Below are positions 10,570-22,900 of a stretch of 64,000 nt of DNA, piece after piece (position 1 is the first letter of the stretch; each line of letters opens with the position of its first letter). A model generated the notes under the pieces. It did not search any database and was not told the DNA's origin. It saw only the letters and a program-made list of their open reading frames with translations. Origin of the DNA: Branchiostoma floridae (Eukaryota > Chordata > Leptocardii > Amphioxiformes > Branchiostomatidae); contig NC_049983.1 of the NCBI RefSeq assembly GCF_000003815.2, forward strand, positions 21,061,341-21,125,340, read 5' to 3'. The translations under genes were made by a program, and so were the position numbers.

Positions 10570-11801
10570 GACCCCGCTGCATGGGTGTAAGCAAGTGCCC
10601 GTTGTGCAGCAAAAAGACCTCAGACCTACATAATGTTTGTTCTTTCTTACATCTACAGGCTTTGCCCAGTACAGCCATATAGATATTTCATGCATTGCAA
10701 AATGACAGCGAACACTGTAGCTTTCGAAACATTGGCAATTTTTGCCAGTTTATTTGTGGTTGTCTTTTTTGCAGTTCACCATCATCCCATAAGCTAACCC
10801 CACCACGTGATAGCCCACTTCCTCACCTGAACATTGATACCAAACTTTCTTGTTTAATTTGAGGAGCAACGGGTTTGCCCCGAAATTATCTTCTAACATG
10901 CGCAAATCACGGTGGTGAAGTTTCGGTCTAGTTGTAGCAGGCCATGCACACTACCCTGCGTTTTGATCGTATTTTCATACATTTCGCATGGTGTCACAGG
11001 CCTCATTTCTTGGTACGAGAAGCTGAATGGGTCCGACTGTCAGATGCAATATAATAAGTGACATGATGATAGACAAGTACACATAGACACAGGGTTTCAG
11101 TACAAAGTCAGACTTTTTAAAAAACATCAGATTTTGAGTCAATCTGTTTCGAACTCCTGGTCCGAATCTGGGTTCGAACGATGGAACCCAGCCGGTACGT
11201 TCCATTTTCCGTGTCGTGGGGGTCAGGCGAGTTCAAGCCTAATGTTGCAGCGTTTGGAAAAGTTGATAAAACTTACGGCTCAGGATTTGCCGTCGCAAAT
11301 AGACTTCTTAAAACCCACCGAAATGAAACTGACATTAACCAGAAGCCAGAATAAGTGGGATTCATGTGCAAGCATACTGATATCAATACTTCATGTCTGA
11401 GATTTGTAAGGATAGTGAAAGATCAGTGTGTGCGGTTTCACGTTCGAAAAAAGATGCCGGGAAATTCGACATGTTGTCACATAATTTCGGGGCAAACCCG
11501 TTGCTCTTCAAATTTCCCCGGGAACTTAGGTATCAATGAAAAGGTGAGGAATTGGACTTTCGCGCTGTGGATTTATCTCGAGGGATGAAGTTGAAATGTA
11601 AAAAAGACCAGCAAACATAATCTTACCAAAAATTGCTTATGTTTCAAAGCCAACAGCGTTCGCTGCCGTTGGGCAATGCACGAAATATCTACATGGTTGT
11701 ACTGGGCAAAACCTGTAGATATGCAAAAGTATAAACATCATGTAGGTCTGAGGTCTTTTTGCTGTACAACAGGCAGTTATAAACACCCATGCAGCTGGGT
11801 C
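10570..11801. repeat. Long inverted repeat, about 330-bp arms around a 570-bp centre
   Basis: The left arm (10570-10900) and right arm (11470-11801) are reverse complements, roughly 80% identical by eye. Shared anchors include GCTGCATGGGTGT, CAGCAAAAAGACCTCAGACC, TTTTGCCCAGTACA, GATATTTC and GCAACGGGTTTGCCCCGAAA. The centre (10901-11469) has no supported gene. The form suits a fold-back or long-TIR non-autonomous transposon. No target duplication was identified, so the exact ends are uncertain. Confidence 0.7.
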
Positions 11802-12090
11802 AAATCGGGTCGCGTCAAAAGCCGTATCTTAGAGAATAACGCGTTCTAGGGTGACCTGCGGTTCGACTGAGTATTCCAAGCGATTTTCGGCTCGTTATTG
11901 TTCGGAAATAGGCTCTTTCGCTTTCGGTCCGGTGTTCTATAGAACGCCATTCTTGTTGTTCTAACAACATGCCGCAGAGGCACAGTTGCCCTTGTAACTA
12001 ACTATGCAGTCAACAATTTAGCCTTCAAATGATGACTTCTGACAACAACTGCTGGTACACCAGTGAAGATGTAGACCGCTGTCCTGAGAA

Positions 12091-15000
12091 ATGGAAAAAG
12101 CCTGTATCTTAGGTAATGTTGATGAGTAATAGGGACAGTGCAATTTAGTTCCTGAATGGTTCCTTGGCGTCAGGTCGTCAAATGTACTTTTCCCCGGACT
12201 CTCAACCGGATCTGTGTGTCAAGGTTATTTGTAGTTATTGATCACAATATTATAGCCTGAGATCACAATTTGTGGCACCTCAAACTTATGTATGATTACA
12301 GTGTAGTGTTCATGTCTCTACTGTACTGTTGGTGTGTTGGGTAACCTGCAGGAGTGCTGCTAGTGCTGTCCTGGTACCAGTGTGTCCCCGTGATCGGTCA
12401 GACCTGTGGGCAAACCAGCTTCTCCTCAGGCCAGGGGACAGTCACTTCTCCCAACTACCCCAGCAACTATCCCAACAATTTTCTCTGTAACTATGACTTC
12501 ACGGCGTCTGGTGGTGAGTGCGATGTTCCTTACCACTCGTATGTACACCCTCGTAAAGACGACGTTTTCTCTATTAACGTTATATCAATACAACGTTATC
12601 AATGAACGCCACGACCAGTACAATCACAATCACCGTCCTAAGGTGGCCCAGAAAGACATATATTTGCTTTCGCCTCGCTCTTTTTCTGGAAAAATTGAAC
12701 ACAGAAAAAAATCATAATGCTGAACACTTCCTTGTCCTTGGTGCTGATTTGCCTTCACATCCACACAACACATTCTTACTGCTTCAGGGTGCTTAATACT
12801 CATTGAAATGATTCCGTCACTGTACAGAACTTTGATTCTTAAGTTGTATTGTCCACCACAGATGACCGTGTATGGATCAGATTCACGGACTTCCACCTGG
12901 AAGACGCCCCGTCGTGTGTGTGGGACGACGTTCAAATCTTCGACACCTCGGTCACTCCTCGCGCGCGAATTGGAGAGAAGTACTGCGGCACGGACACACC
13001 TCCGTATGTAGTGTCTCCCGGACAGACTCTGCGCGTCAGCTTCCATACTGACTACAGTGTAACAGCCAAGGGGTTCTCTTTCGACTACTCGTTTGAAAGC
13101 ATAGGTAGGTGAAATATATCCCTTTTGTCTAATCAGGGATCAACGATAGAGTCGAGAGGGAGCGCTCTTTTATCAGGATGTCTTTAAAAAGATTTGTTCA
13201 TGCGTTTCGTTATCTCTTACTACACTGAAATTGTGATGAAAACTATGCCTATGTTATTTTCCCAGCCGGCCTGGGAGACTGTGGGATGACTGCTACCATA
13301 AGTAGCGGTTCTGGTGCCATTACCTCCCCCAGCTACCCGAGTGCGTATTCCGACAATGAGAACTGTGTGTATGAACTAACAGCCGCCAATGCGAACGATG
13401 TCATACAGGTCAGTTCTGTCATACACGTTGTGATACGAGGTCGTATTTCCTATCAAGAAACCAGAAGTCCTGCTAGCTTGCTTACAATCGTGGCCAATGA
13501 CAATAAGGTTAAAAGGGATGAGGTAACACTATCCCTCTTTGTTAGTCATACTTTACTTTTACAACTTACTAGTAAACAACATCCCTCTGCTTCTGGTCCT
13601 AGCTCTTCTTCGTGCAGTTCTCTCTGGACTCGGCAGGAGGAGACTCCCTGAGGATCGTCACCACAGGAGCCCACCACGCCGGGGATACCGTGCACACACG
13701 GGACGATGCAAACTTCCTCCATGTGGCGGGCACCAGTCTGACCTTGACCTTCACCTCCTCATCTGGATCCCCCAATGGAGATGGGTTCCTGGCCACTTAT
13801 TCGGTCCTCACAGACGGTCAGTCAGGCAAATGATTCAGCGATTTTTACTGCATTGAAGTTAGTCGTGTTTTCTTCACTCAATTACATTGAATGCTGGTTT
13901 AAAGCGTAAACACATTCTACAAGACGGACTCTGTCATGCTACAGTTGAAGTGAAGTTAGCCCTTCATCATTTTTGTCAATATGTAACCTATGGTAGCATA
14001 CGTAATAAACAGGGTCTTCACTGTGTGTAGATTATCTTCTCTGATACAATTCCGTTTCCGTAGGTGCTATTCTGGGTATGTGTGGAGGGACATACACGTC
14101 AGACACCGGCACGATCACCTCCCCAGGGTACCCTGGGAACTATGACAACAGTGCCGACTGCGACTACTCCATCACAGTCAGCGCCGGGAACGTTGTTCAG
14201 GTAGGTCCCAGGGCCTCCCTGAAAAGCAGTGCTTGTCACTGATGGGAGCTTACCCTGGTAAAACAATACGGAAATAAATGAATAGGTTAGCCTAATGCGT
14301 CATTCTGCTGCTTTGCAGCTCCAGGATTATGATGATCATAGTACGGGCTGGAAAGTAATCTTTGCCACTTTGTTTAGTCTGGAGTCCAGCTTTGTATGCT
14401 TTCGTCCGCTCCCGATGGTCGCTACCCTGCCAACAAGGAGCGAACCAAAGCGAACAAGGATGGACTCCAGGCTAGGTTGTGTTTGCAGTTTTTCTTTGTC
14501 ATAATTAAGACGCGATTTGACACTTCTGTCTTTTCCAGCTTGAGTTCAGCACGTTTCACGTCGCAGGCTACTGTAACGGGGACTCCCTCTCCATCTATAA
14601 CGGGGACAGCGCGTCTGCACCGATGATAGCGCACTACTGCGCGGAGGGATTCCGGGCTGACTACACCGCTATATCCAGCGGTGCGGTCCAGCCAACAACT
14701 GTGTCGCCAGCGGGTAGGTGTTTCAAGATCTGACCAATGCCACTCAAAGGTCCGTTGTCTGAGTTGTTATGTTTCCTCTTGCTTCCCCCTTTTCCTCTCA
14801 ACAAATCCCAAAAGGCCTTCGAAGGAAAAATTAGGGTCCATTTTTCGTCCCCCCAATAGGTCCACGGAGGAGACCCCTTCAGACGGTATACCCAGTAAGT
14901 ATGGCGCCTTCTTCTTACAATTTACACATGGGCTGATTTACAGCAGAGTTAATCATATTGGGAATCACGTATTTGAACAAACTTGTAAAAATGTTACCAG

Positions 15001-15959
15001 CATTTCCAAATTTGATAGTACCACATGATTTTCAGTCTGTGACACCCGCTTCCTGAGTGACCCCACCGTTCCTGTAGTATCACACAGCGGCTACTCCTCC
15101 GGCACCAGCTACAGCGCCGATACCTCCTGTACGGTCGTCCTGACCACCGACCACGATCTCAGGATCGACATGTGGATATTAAACATGAACATACAGGAAT
15201 GTGAAGGGCAATGTAGGTTCCTTTAGTTTCTTTGTGTCATAAAAACTGCTGCAGAACGTTTTATGCCATCGTAACCTGGAAGCCAACTACCGCATTCATG
15301 GGATTGTAACCGTTAAGACTTTTTGCAAAAATGATTGAACACCTGTCTCGGCTCTCTTTATTTTTTTAACTGCATTTACATTTTCCCACAGCATGCACTT
15401 GCGACTACTTGGAATTTCAAGGTGTTGAAGGGGACGACTCTCTTCGCTTCTGTGGAGACTTGGACCATCCTAGCTTTCTGTCCTCGTCCGGACACATGCT
15501 GGTAGTGACCTTCCACACGGACAGCAGTGTCCAGAACTCCGGCTTCAAGATAGCTTGGAACACTTATGATCCTGGATCAGGTGAAGACTGGCCAATTTTC
15601 TACCCAAGAGAGCAGATTTTTTTTCAAAAGATCCTACATTATCTCCACACAGTTACCACTGGATCGTAACGATGTACCAAGTGGGGTGTATATACGGTAA
15701 TTACTGAGACGACCAATGTTGAACCAATGGTACTTGGAGAGTTACCATTGGAACATATTATGTACTAAGTATGGTCTATATAAGGTAAAAACTGAGACAA
15801 GCGAGGTCGACCATACACATTGTATTGATGGTAAACACGACCGATAACCCTAGTGTAAGGAACGACGCGCAGCCCATTGTTGACCAACGTTCCGTCTCTT
15901 GTCTTGTTATAACAGCAAAGGCGGCGTCACAACAGTAAGCAACGACAAGGTAAATACAG

Positions 15960-16034
<75 letters not shown>

Positions 16035-18873
16035 ATTAGGCAAATCCAAATGTAATAGCAATGACTATTTCTACTTTTCTCTACCCTGTTCTCTACTGGT
16101 TTCTCCGTCAGACGAGGGCGGCTGCACAGGGTTCTGGTGTTCTGCAGACTCCATGTGTATTCCCCACAACTGGGTGTGCGACGGTGTGGTCCACTGTTCG
16201 GACATGGCAGACGAATTCTGTAAGCAGACTAACCGCATCTAGTGATATGTTTTCCAGTTCAAAAACTTTTCCCCTTAGAATGATTGCAATATCATCAAAC
16301 CCTACGTCTTTGTTTTCCACTATTAACTTGAGTATTTCGTATCACCAGGATTTACCACGAAATGTTTTACGGACAATTTTATTCCTAAAAGATACATGCA
16401 AGTTTAACTTCCATTTTGACTTTTGAACTTTTAATGAAACCGTATTAACGTTTCAGGTGACGGGGATGATCTACTGACCACTGACCAGATCATGATGATC
16501 GTCTTCGTGTCAGCTGGAGCCATTGTTGTGATCGCTGTTCTTGTGCCCATCATGCGCTACTGCTGCCGCCATCCTCAGCAGGTTCACGTCATTGTGCCAC
16601 AAGGAGTGGACCCCGCCTACTACAGGTCAGTGATAGGCCGGATACAAGGTTAGAAATAAGGGTAAGAGGAAAAGAGTATCGGTGGTGTTCAAGCGCCACC
16701 AACTGACCAGCCTAACTGGTCCGGACTAGGGCTGGGTACCGGTGTGACAGAGATCTCGCCCCCCCGTGATCTCGCCCCCCCGGGGGCGAAATCACTAGCG
16801 ATCTCGCCCCCCCGGGGCGAAATCACTAGCGATCTCGCCCTCCCCGGCTAGTGATCTCGCCCCCCTACCTCGCCCCCCTTTAGCGATTTCGCCCCCCCCC
16901 CCCATAAAAAACGGGTTTACATGACATTTTAGAAGTTGATTGGTATAAATCACAAAATGTAGTTTCAGAATGATATAAGTACACGAGTTTGATACATAAC
17001 TCCATTCATAGTATCAATATTAACGTAATTACATGGTAATAAGATAGTTGAACTTGTTTCAGACAAGGAGGGTTTGGTCCCTTGTATTCCCATTATTGCA
17101 TATACCTGAGTCTTGACATAAGATGTATTTCATTGTATTTACCTGTCCTCAAGCAACCTACATATCTCCAATAAGAAGTCTCTACCATGAAGTGACCACA
17201 AAAGAACTATATAATGTCTTTATTAATTATGCAAATATTAGGTATTAATTAGAATAGCGCACATTTTGGCATATGCACCTGGCCAAGGGATATCTTCACC
17301 TCCAACAGGACTGTTTTTTCTAGTATTTAGGAACTGATGCATTTACCCGTGTTTCTTAAGACTGGTACTTTACCAGTGTTTGTATAGCATTTAGCAACAG
17401 CTAGATCAACTTGCGCGTAGATAGTGTTTATAATGAGAAACTATTATTCACGTGTGTTTTTGTTAGCGCTTTGGAAATGTTTCCAGCACAAGAAATAAAA
17501 CAATGTAACAAATTGAAAACATATAGCTGACGTATTCCGTACCATAGACGGTGTTGATTTATACGTTCGCAGTAGCACTGTTTTTATGCCACCTCAGCTG
17601 CAAAAATTGTCTTTTTCATTTCAATGTCATGTTTGCACCGAACAATATAGTATCGACTTTCGAGGTATTACATCTTACGGTACGGTAATAAGGTGCCATA
17701 TAGGTACCAGGTAACACACCATATACGTTACTCCCCAGGTGCAGTATAGTACCAGGTAGCGCACCTGTAATATGTAGTAGCCAGATGCTCTGGGGGGGGG
17801 GGGGCGAAAGCGCTAAAGGGGGGCGAAAACGCTAGTGATCTCGCCCCCCGGGGGGGCGAGATCGCCGGGGGGGCGAGATCGCTGTCACACCGGTACAGAA
17901 AATTCAGGTCCAGGTCCGGTTCAGGTCCAAAGGATCAGGTCCAGGTCCGGACCTGAACCTGGACCTGATTCAGTATGACTCATACCAATTGTCCATTTCA
18001 CTACAAAGAAATCTGTTTGGCGGAGTATTAGACTTACACTGACGTTTTAAAATCCTACAACGCTAACTGCACCTGTACGATTGACTGTAAACCTTGGTAG
18101 AAATTACTATAAACTCTACTCTACTTCACTCTTGTCATTTTCTTCCAACTGCAAGCGCCAAAACGTGTGAATGCCTGATAAAATAATATGTTAATTTTCT
18201 AATCGGTCCAACATCCGGTCCACCTAATTTTTTCAGGTCCGGTTTTTCTGGACCGGTCCAATAAGAAAAACCGGTTTTGTACCGGTACGCTGTACCGATA
18301 CCCAGCCCTAGTCCGGACCTTTTCAATGGCCTAGAGGTTAAAGCGTTGGGTTCGTGAGTCTGGAAGACAGACAACTTAAAAGTAAAACAAAACACACAAA
18401 CAAAACCCACTGTAGGTTAAACTTTGTTTTCATTCCAATCCATGGAGCAAGGCATCAGATAGATAGATAGACTAATGATATCTTGTCTGTATCTCTCCAG
18501 CCATGGCCCTCATGGTGTACCTTCTCAACATGGACCACTATCTCCTCAACATGGACCACCTCCTCAACATGGACCATACCCCACAGGGACTGGACAAATG
18601 GCAGGTCCAATGGGAGGGGTCCCTCCCCACTATGGACCACCTCTATCACACCCTCCAAATGCTGGGCAAATGTTAGATCCCAGTGGTCAGATCTCAGCCT
18701 ACCAGAGACCCCCCTCCCCATACCCTCAAGATGTCATGGCTGCGGACATGTATACCAGACCTGAGGAGCTACCTCCGCTCAATGTCGCTACAGCTGAGGA
18801 TGTGGCCACGAGGAACCAACATGGGCCTGGTATCCCACCTCCAGCTATTTACATTCCTCCAACACTCCGCTGA
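12091..18873 (+). CDS. Type I membrane protein with four CUB domains, one LDLa and a Pro/His/Gly-rich tail (12 exons, 703 aa)
   Basis: Exons: 12091-12112, 12352-12513, 12862-13104, 13266-13408, 13603-13816, 14064-14200, 14539-14713, 15036-15212, 15392-15580, 16112-16219, 16457-16625, 18501-18873. All phases agree. The signal peptide MEKACILGVLLVLSWYQC is split by intron 1. CUB1 is near residues 27-141, CUB2 147-258, CUB3 267-352, CUB4 366-482. The LDLa module at about 492-524 shows CIPHNWVCDG and HCSDMADEFC, a calcium-binding acidic pattern. The membrane helix is at about 534-556, followed by Cys-Cys. The 145-residue tail repeats QHGP/PPQHGP. CUB2 lacks the usual second Cys pair and CUB3 is internally shortened. 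The CUB-LDLa-TM order recalls NETO and LRP3/10/12 proteins, which have different CUB numbers. A co-receptor or adhesion role is inference only. Confidence 0.87.
15964..16033. repeat. (CA)n microsatellite
   Basis: About 35 uninterrupted CA dinucleotides in the intron between the CUB4 and LDLa exons. Confidence 0.98.
16719..18318. mobile_element. hAT-like MITE, copy 1, interrupted by a nested element
   Basis: The ends at 16727 and 18310 are TAGGGCTGGGTACCGGT and its near-complement ACCGATACCCAGCCCTA. The host octamer GTCCGGAC is duplicated outside (16719-16726, 18311-18318). An 8-bp duplication with TAGGGCTGGG-type ends fits hAT non-autonomous elements. The body contains reiterated CAGGTCCAGGTCCGG blocks. 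It matches the copy at 63179-63600 almost base for base apart from the 1.15 kb nested insert and a roughly 10-bp indel. It lies in the last intron of the CUB gene. Confidence 0.88.
16738..17894. mobile_element. DNA transposon nested inside the hAT-like MITE
   Basis: The element is 16744-17888 (1145 bp). Its 22-bp ends, starting GTGACAGAGATCTCGCCC and, on the other strand, GTGACAGCGATCTCGCCC, differ at one base. They continue as clusters of GATCTCGCCCCCC and CGAAATCACTAG repeats, about 160 bp on the left and 100 bp on the right. The centre is AT-rich and non-coding. ACCGGT is present once in the uninterrupted MITE at 63.2 kb and twice here (16738-16743, 17889-17894). This proves a 6-bp target duplication by filled versus empty site. 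Confidence 0.88.
18320..18410 (+). repeat. Possible tRNA-SINE fragment
   Basis: TGGCCTAGAGGTTAAAGCG resembles the A-box head of the tRNA-derived SINE at 50.6 kb (TGGCCTAGTGGTTAGAGTG). The B box is degenerate. It abuts the hAT-like MITE target site. Confidence 0.35.
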
Positions 18874-19159
18874 CATGGCTCTATACCCAGCCAATAGTGT
18901 TGCCAGAGAACTTCTATATGTACCTGTACTAGCAACTACACTCGAAGGCACCATTTGTGCAACAGATGATTAATGAAGAATAAGATTTCAGCCAGTATGA
19001 TCTATGTATTTTTTAAAGAATTGATGGATTTTGTTGCTTGCAACATTTTCATGATATCAAATTCATTTTACTTTAGACTTCAAATGGTCATACTATTTTA
19101 TTGATAAATCTATCTAACATTAAAAAGGAGTCACAAAATACATGTAAAGGATTGTAGAA

Positions 19160-19174
19160 AATAAATGCAATAAA
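19160..19174 (+). terminator. Tandem poly(A) signals of the CUB gene
   Basis: AATAAA at 19160-19165 and again at 19169-19174, about 290 bp after the stop codon. The interval 18874-19160 is AT-rich 3' UTR. Confidence 0.6.
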
Positions 19175-19179
19175 CATTT

Positions 19180-19940
19180 ATTCAGCAACTCACTGCACAG
19201 AATATCATACACATCTTTTATGTACAGATATACATAGTTTGGGATGATTATACTTTCTTTCCTTTCTTACATATGTTACTATTAATATCTGATATGTATA
19301 TGTACAATGTTCTTTCATATACTTTGCTATTTTGACATAAGCCTGATCTGATAAGAAAGGCCAAATACAATTTTGTTGGCCACAATTTTCTTTGACTTGA
19401 TCTGATATGTTAGTAAGTTAGGACGGATTATCTGAAACAATACAGCTTGTTACATTGATATCTATGTATTCATAAAGCAGCAATCTGCAAAATACACTTC
19501 ACAACCTGTCTCCAGATTACGACAGACATCATTTTCTGAGACAAGAGCTTTCTTCTCTCTGTACTGAAAACTTTGATGTGCCATACTTCTTCACACGCCA
19601 CGTGTGGGCCATGTGACTTAAACTGTGATATCACTAGCAATAAAGAATACATACAGAGATTAACACCCACAGTATAGCATTCAAGAGAACAGTCAATAGG
19701 GTTTTAAACCAAGCTCAAATTAACATCATTTTCATAATGGAAAATTGTCCTGATTGATACTGTTGTACAGAATCATTCCTATGACAGAGGAGGAGAAATC
19801 TCCGCTTTGAAAAAAGTCTCCACCTCCTTTCATGAAAGCACCAATTTCCACCAAAACTTCATCCAGAATAAAAAATTTTCAAACTTCTTAATTGTATTAT
19901 TAACAAGTAGGTATTGTCCCTCTGTCTAACTGAAAATGAT
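19180..19940. other. Convergent intergenic / 3' UTR DNA
   Basis: AT-rich DNA between the 3' ends of the CUB gene (plus) and the CFAP92-like gene (minus). No further gene is seen. Confidence 0.5.
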
Positions 19941-19958
19941 AGGTTACCATGGTAACCT
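19941..19958. promoter_or_regulatory. Perfect palindromic X-box (RFX-type site)
   Basis: AGGTTACCATGGTAACCT is an exact 18-bp palindrome that contains the RFX consensus GTTRCCATGGYAAC on both strands. It starts one base downstream of the stop codon of the CFAP92-like gene, inside its 3' UTR. RFX factors drive ciliary genes, so the site is suggestive, but 3' placement is unusual and function is inferred. Confidence 0.55.
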
Positions 19959-22900
19959 TTACTCCATGACCATCTCACTCCTCAGGTTCTTCAGGGCAGC
20001 AGGACCAGGGAAGATCTTGTAGAAGTTCCTCCCCGTCTTGTCATCAGGCGTGAAGTGTCGGTCCTTGGTGGGTGGGGAGGGCACCCTAGCCTTGGGAGGT
20101 GTCTTGAACAGGTTGTTGTCTCTCTCTACAGGGTGGAGGGGAGGGATGGAGCGGCTGTGCAGGACACTTCTGTCCTTGTGGTACACACTGGGGGAGAAGA
20201 AGAAATAGTCATGTGGCGAATATGATATGATGTATGATAGCTTTATTATTGTCATGGACAACAGCAACCAACAAGAGTCAGTCACCTTTATTACCTTAAT
20301 CATGACCTCATTTTCTTGAATGCCATTTGTTTTTGTCAGCCGATCCACCAACCTCTACTCCTCAGTTGTCATGTGACCCAACAGCAACGTTGGTGGGGTT
20401 GGCTGACAGAAACAAATGGCTTATAAGAAAAGGGTCACAAGCTTTCCCATAAACACCTGCTTGCAGAGTAGAAATCATTACAGTCATGATACAGTATGTT
20501 AGAAAACTTGGACAATATGAATGACTTTCACAGACACCTGTTGATCTCAGTAATTGGAATTTACTGAGACTTCAAGGTTGAGGTTGACTTGACAAAAAAT
20601 ATTATAAGGACCCTAGGGACATCCCATATCATGAAAAGTTTACTGATAGTGTGGTAGGTAGAGAAAGTATCCAGATCCCAAACAGCGACAATCACCAGAG
20701 GGACACATTTTGAATTTACTTACAGTGATCCTCCACCTTGTGTGAGCAGCAGCAGAAAGACATGCATATGGTGCATCAATAGTGTTTCAAACAGTAACTT
20801 TTGACCAAGCAGCTATATGCATGTTAGGTGGCCACAGAGGCATTAAAAGCTCTTGCTTATTATTAACACTGGTCAGGAATGATGTTACATGTCACCACTT
20901 TGTCAATGGATGAGGGCCCCCAAGGGGGGGTACCGACAACGCTCTACGCTAAATTCGGGAGGGCCGGCTACGTAATACGCTAAATTATGGACACTTTATT
21001 ACGCTCTACGCTAAATTACGAAATTTCATAATGCATTCTGGAAATATTTATTGTCTTTTGGCTGAACTCCGCCGACGGCAGAACATGTGAAGATGAGGTC
21101 TAAACAAAACTGATAATTCCATCAATAAGATTAAAACTTAACTTCTAAAGACGTCTTGCTGGCCAAAGGCGGCGACAGCAAATTTCTCATGTGACGTAAT
21201 TTTCAGCACTTGTAGCACCGAAAGCGGAGGCGCGACAATCCTAGGGCGTCCGGGGGCATGCTCCCCCGAGAATATTGTGAAATCTTGACCCTCTGAAACG
21301 CCATTTTATGCATTTTGAAGGGCAAATTTTGCTCACAGACTAAGCTAAGTTAAATAGCATCCAATTAGAAATTCCCATTGTTTTAGCTTTAAGCTGGGCA
21401 ACGCCCCCAAACATCATTTTCAGATTTCGAGTGCCGAAAGCACGAACAGTCGAACTGTCGCAAGGTAGGTACGGGAAAATGTGGAAATTTTTACCCTCTG
21501 AAACACCATTTCCTGCATTTTGAGGGACAGATTTTGCTGGCAGACCATATGCTCAATGTAATGACATTTCTGTCAGAGAAACGTCTTTGAGGGCGACGAG
21601 CGCCGGAGAGTCGTGAGCGCCGGAGGCCCAAGCCGTCGCAAGCCTTAGCAAGGGCCGCCCGGCGCCCGGAGAAAAATTGAAATCTCGACCCTCTGAAATG
21701 CCATTTCCTGCATTTAAGGGGCACATCTTGCTTGTTAATTAAGCTAAGGTCGGTAAAAAGATTTCTACTAGTTGGGGGACGACGCTCCCGCAACATATTT
21801 TCACCATGTCCAGTGCCGAAGTGTTGAGCCATAGCAAGGAATGTCCGGCGAAATTTTGAAATCTGGACCCTTTGAAACGCAATTTCCAGCATTTTTGCGG
21901 GTAAAATTTGCCCGTAGACTAGTTAAGTTTTATGAAACTTTGATTACGCTTGACGAAAAATTAATATGAATTACATTTTACGGTAAAATCCGGTTAGCTT
22001 CTACGTAATACGTTAAATTAAAGGGGCCAATATCGCTCGACGCAAAATGCACCGATTACGCTCTACGTTGAATTCGAGCGGTCCCGCTACGGAGTACGTA
22101 GAATTAAAACCGCCGATTACGCTCTACGGAAAAGGGCTTTGGGGCCCCCATGGAGAAATCTTATTGTATGTTGCTCTAGCAACCTTGATGCAGAGTGATG
22201 CAGTGACCACTACACATCTAGATATATCATTGTCTTGTACACAGGAGTGACTATCTTGAAGTTCTTGTCTTTGTCTATATATGCGCATATAAGGACCCTA
22301 CTTACTTGAAGTCACCCCCTCTAGTTGAGATGAAGCGATCATGCTCCATGTCCCGTACTGGGATCTTGTTCTTCTCCAGGAGCCAGCTGTGCTCGGTGTG
22401 CGGTCCCGGCGTGAAGCCCGGCCCCCGCTCCTCTCCCTCGTTCTCCACGGCGGGGAGGAGAGTCTTACCGGCTTCCCTACTGTCCCTGTCCACGCTGGGG
22501 TAGTTCACCACGGACAGAGGGGGGATCTCCTTCAGAGAGAATCCTGGAATAGCAAAGTACAAAAAAATCACCACAGATCTTCTCAGCACAGGAAGAAGAC
22601 CAAAATATGTGCAGAATGTCAAATGCTGTCAAGGACTAACCACAGTTAATCCAACCGTAATGCTCTGATATGTGCAAAGATAAGGGTTTCACTGTTGGCC
22701 AAAGAAACCCATGAACAAGGCCAATGCCCCTAACTTCTGGATTTTGCGTGCAATAGGTGTGAAATGCTGTTACTTTGGGGATTACCCTATCCCAGATATA
22801 TCCAGGCATAGCACATAGGGCATATATCTGCATGCTTGATATATCTGGGCTTGGCAATCTGATAAAAGTAAGACAATTACCATTTCATCTGTATGCAAGA

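Noticed and set aside
14860-14894. Small exon between CUB3 and CUB4
   Set aside because: It has AG/GT borders but would break the frame into the next exon; skipping it keeps phase.
15776-16036. Val/Cys-repeat ORF
   Set aside because: Translation of the (CA)n microsatellite.
18135-18410. ORF also present at 63425-63712
   Set aside because: The shared protein is only the translation of the duplicated hAT-like MITE.
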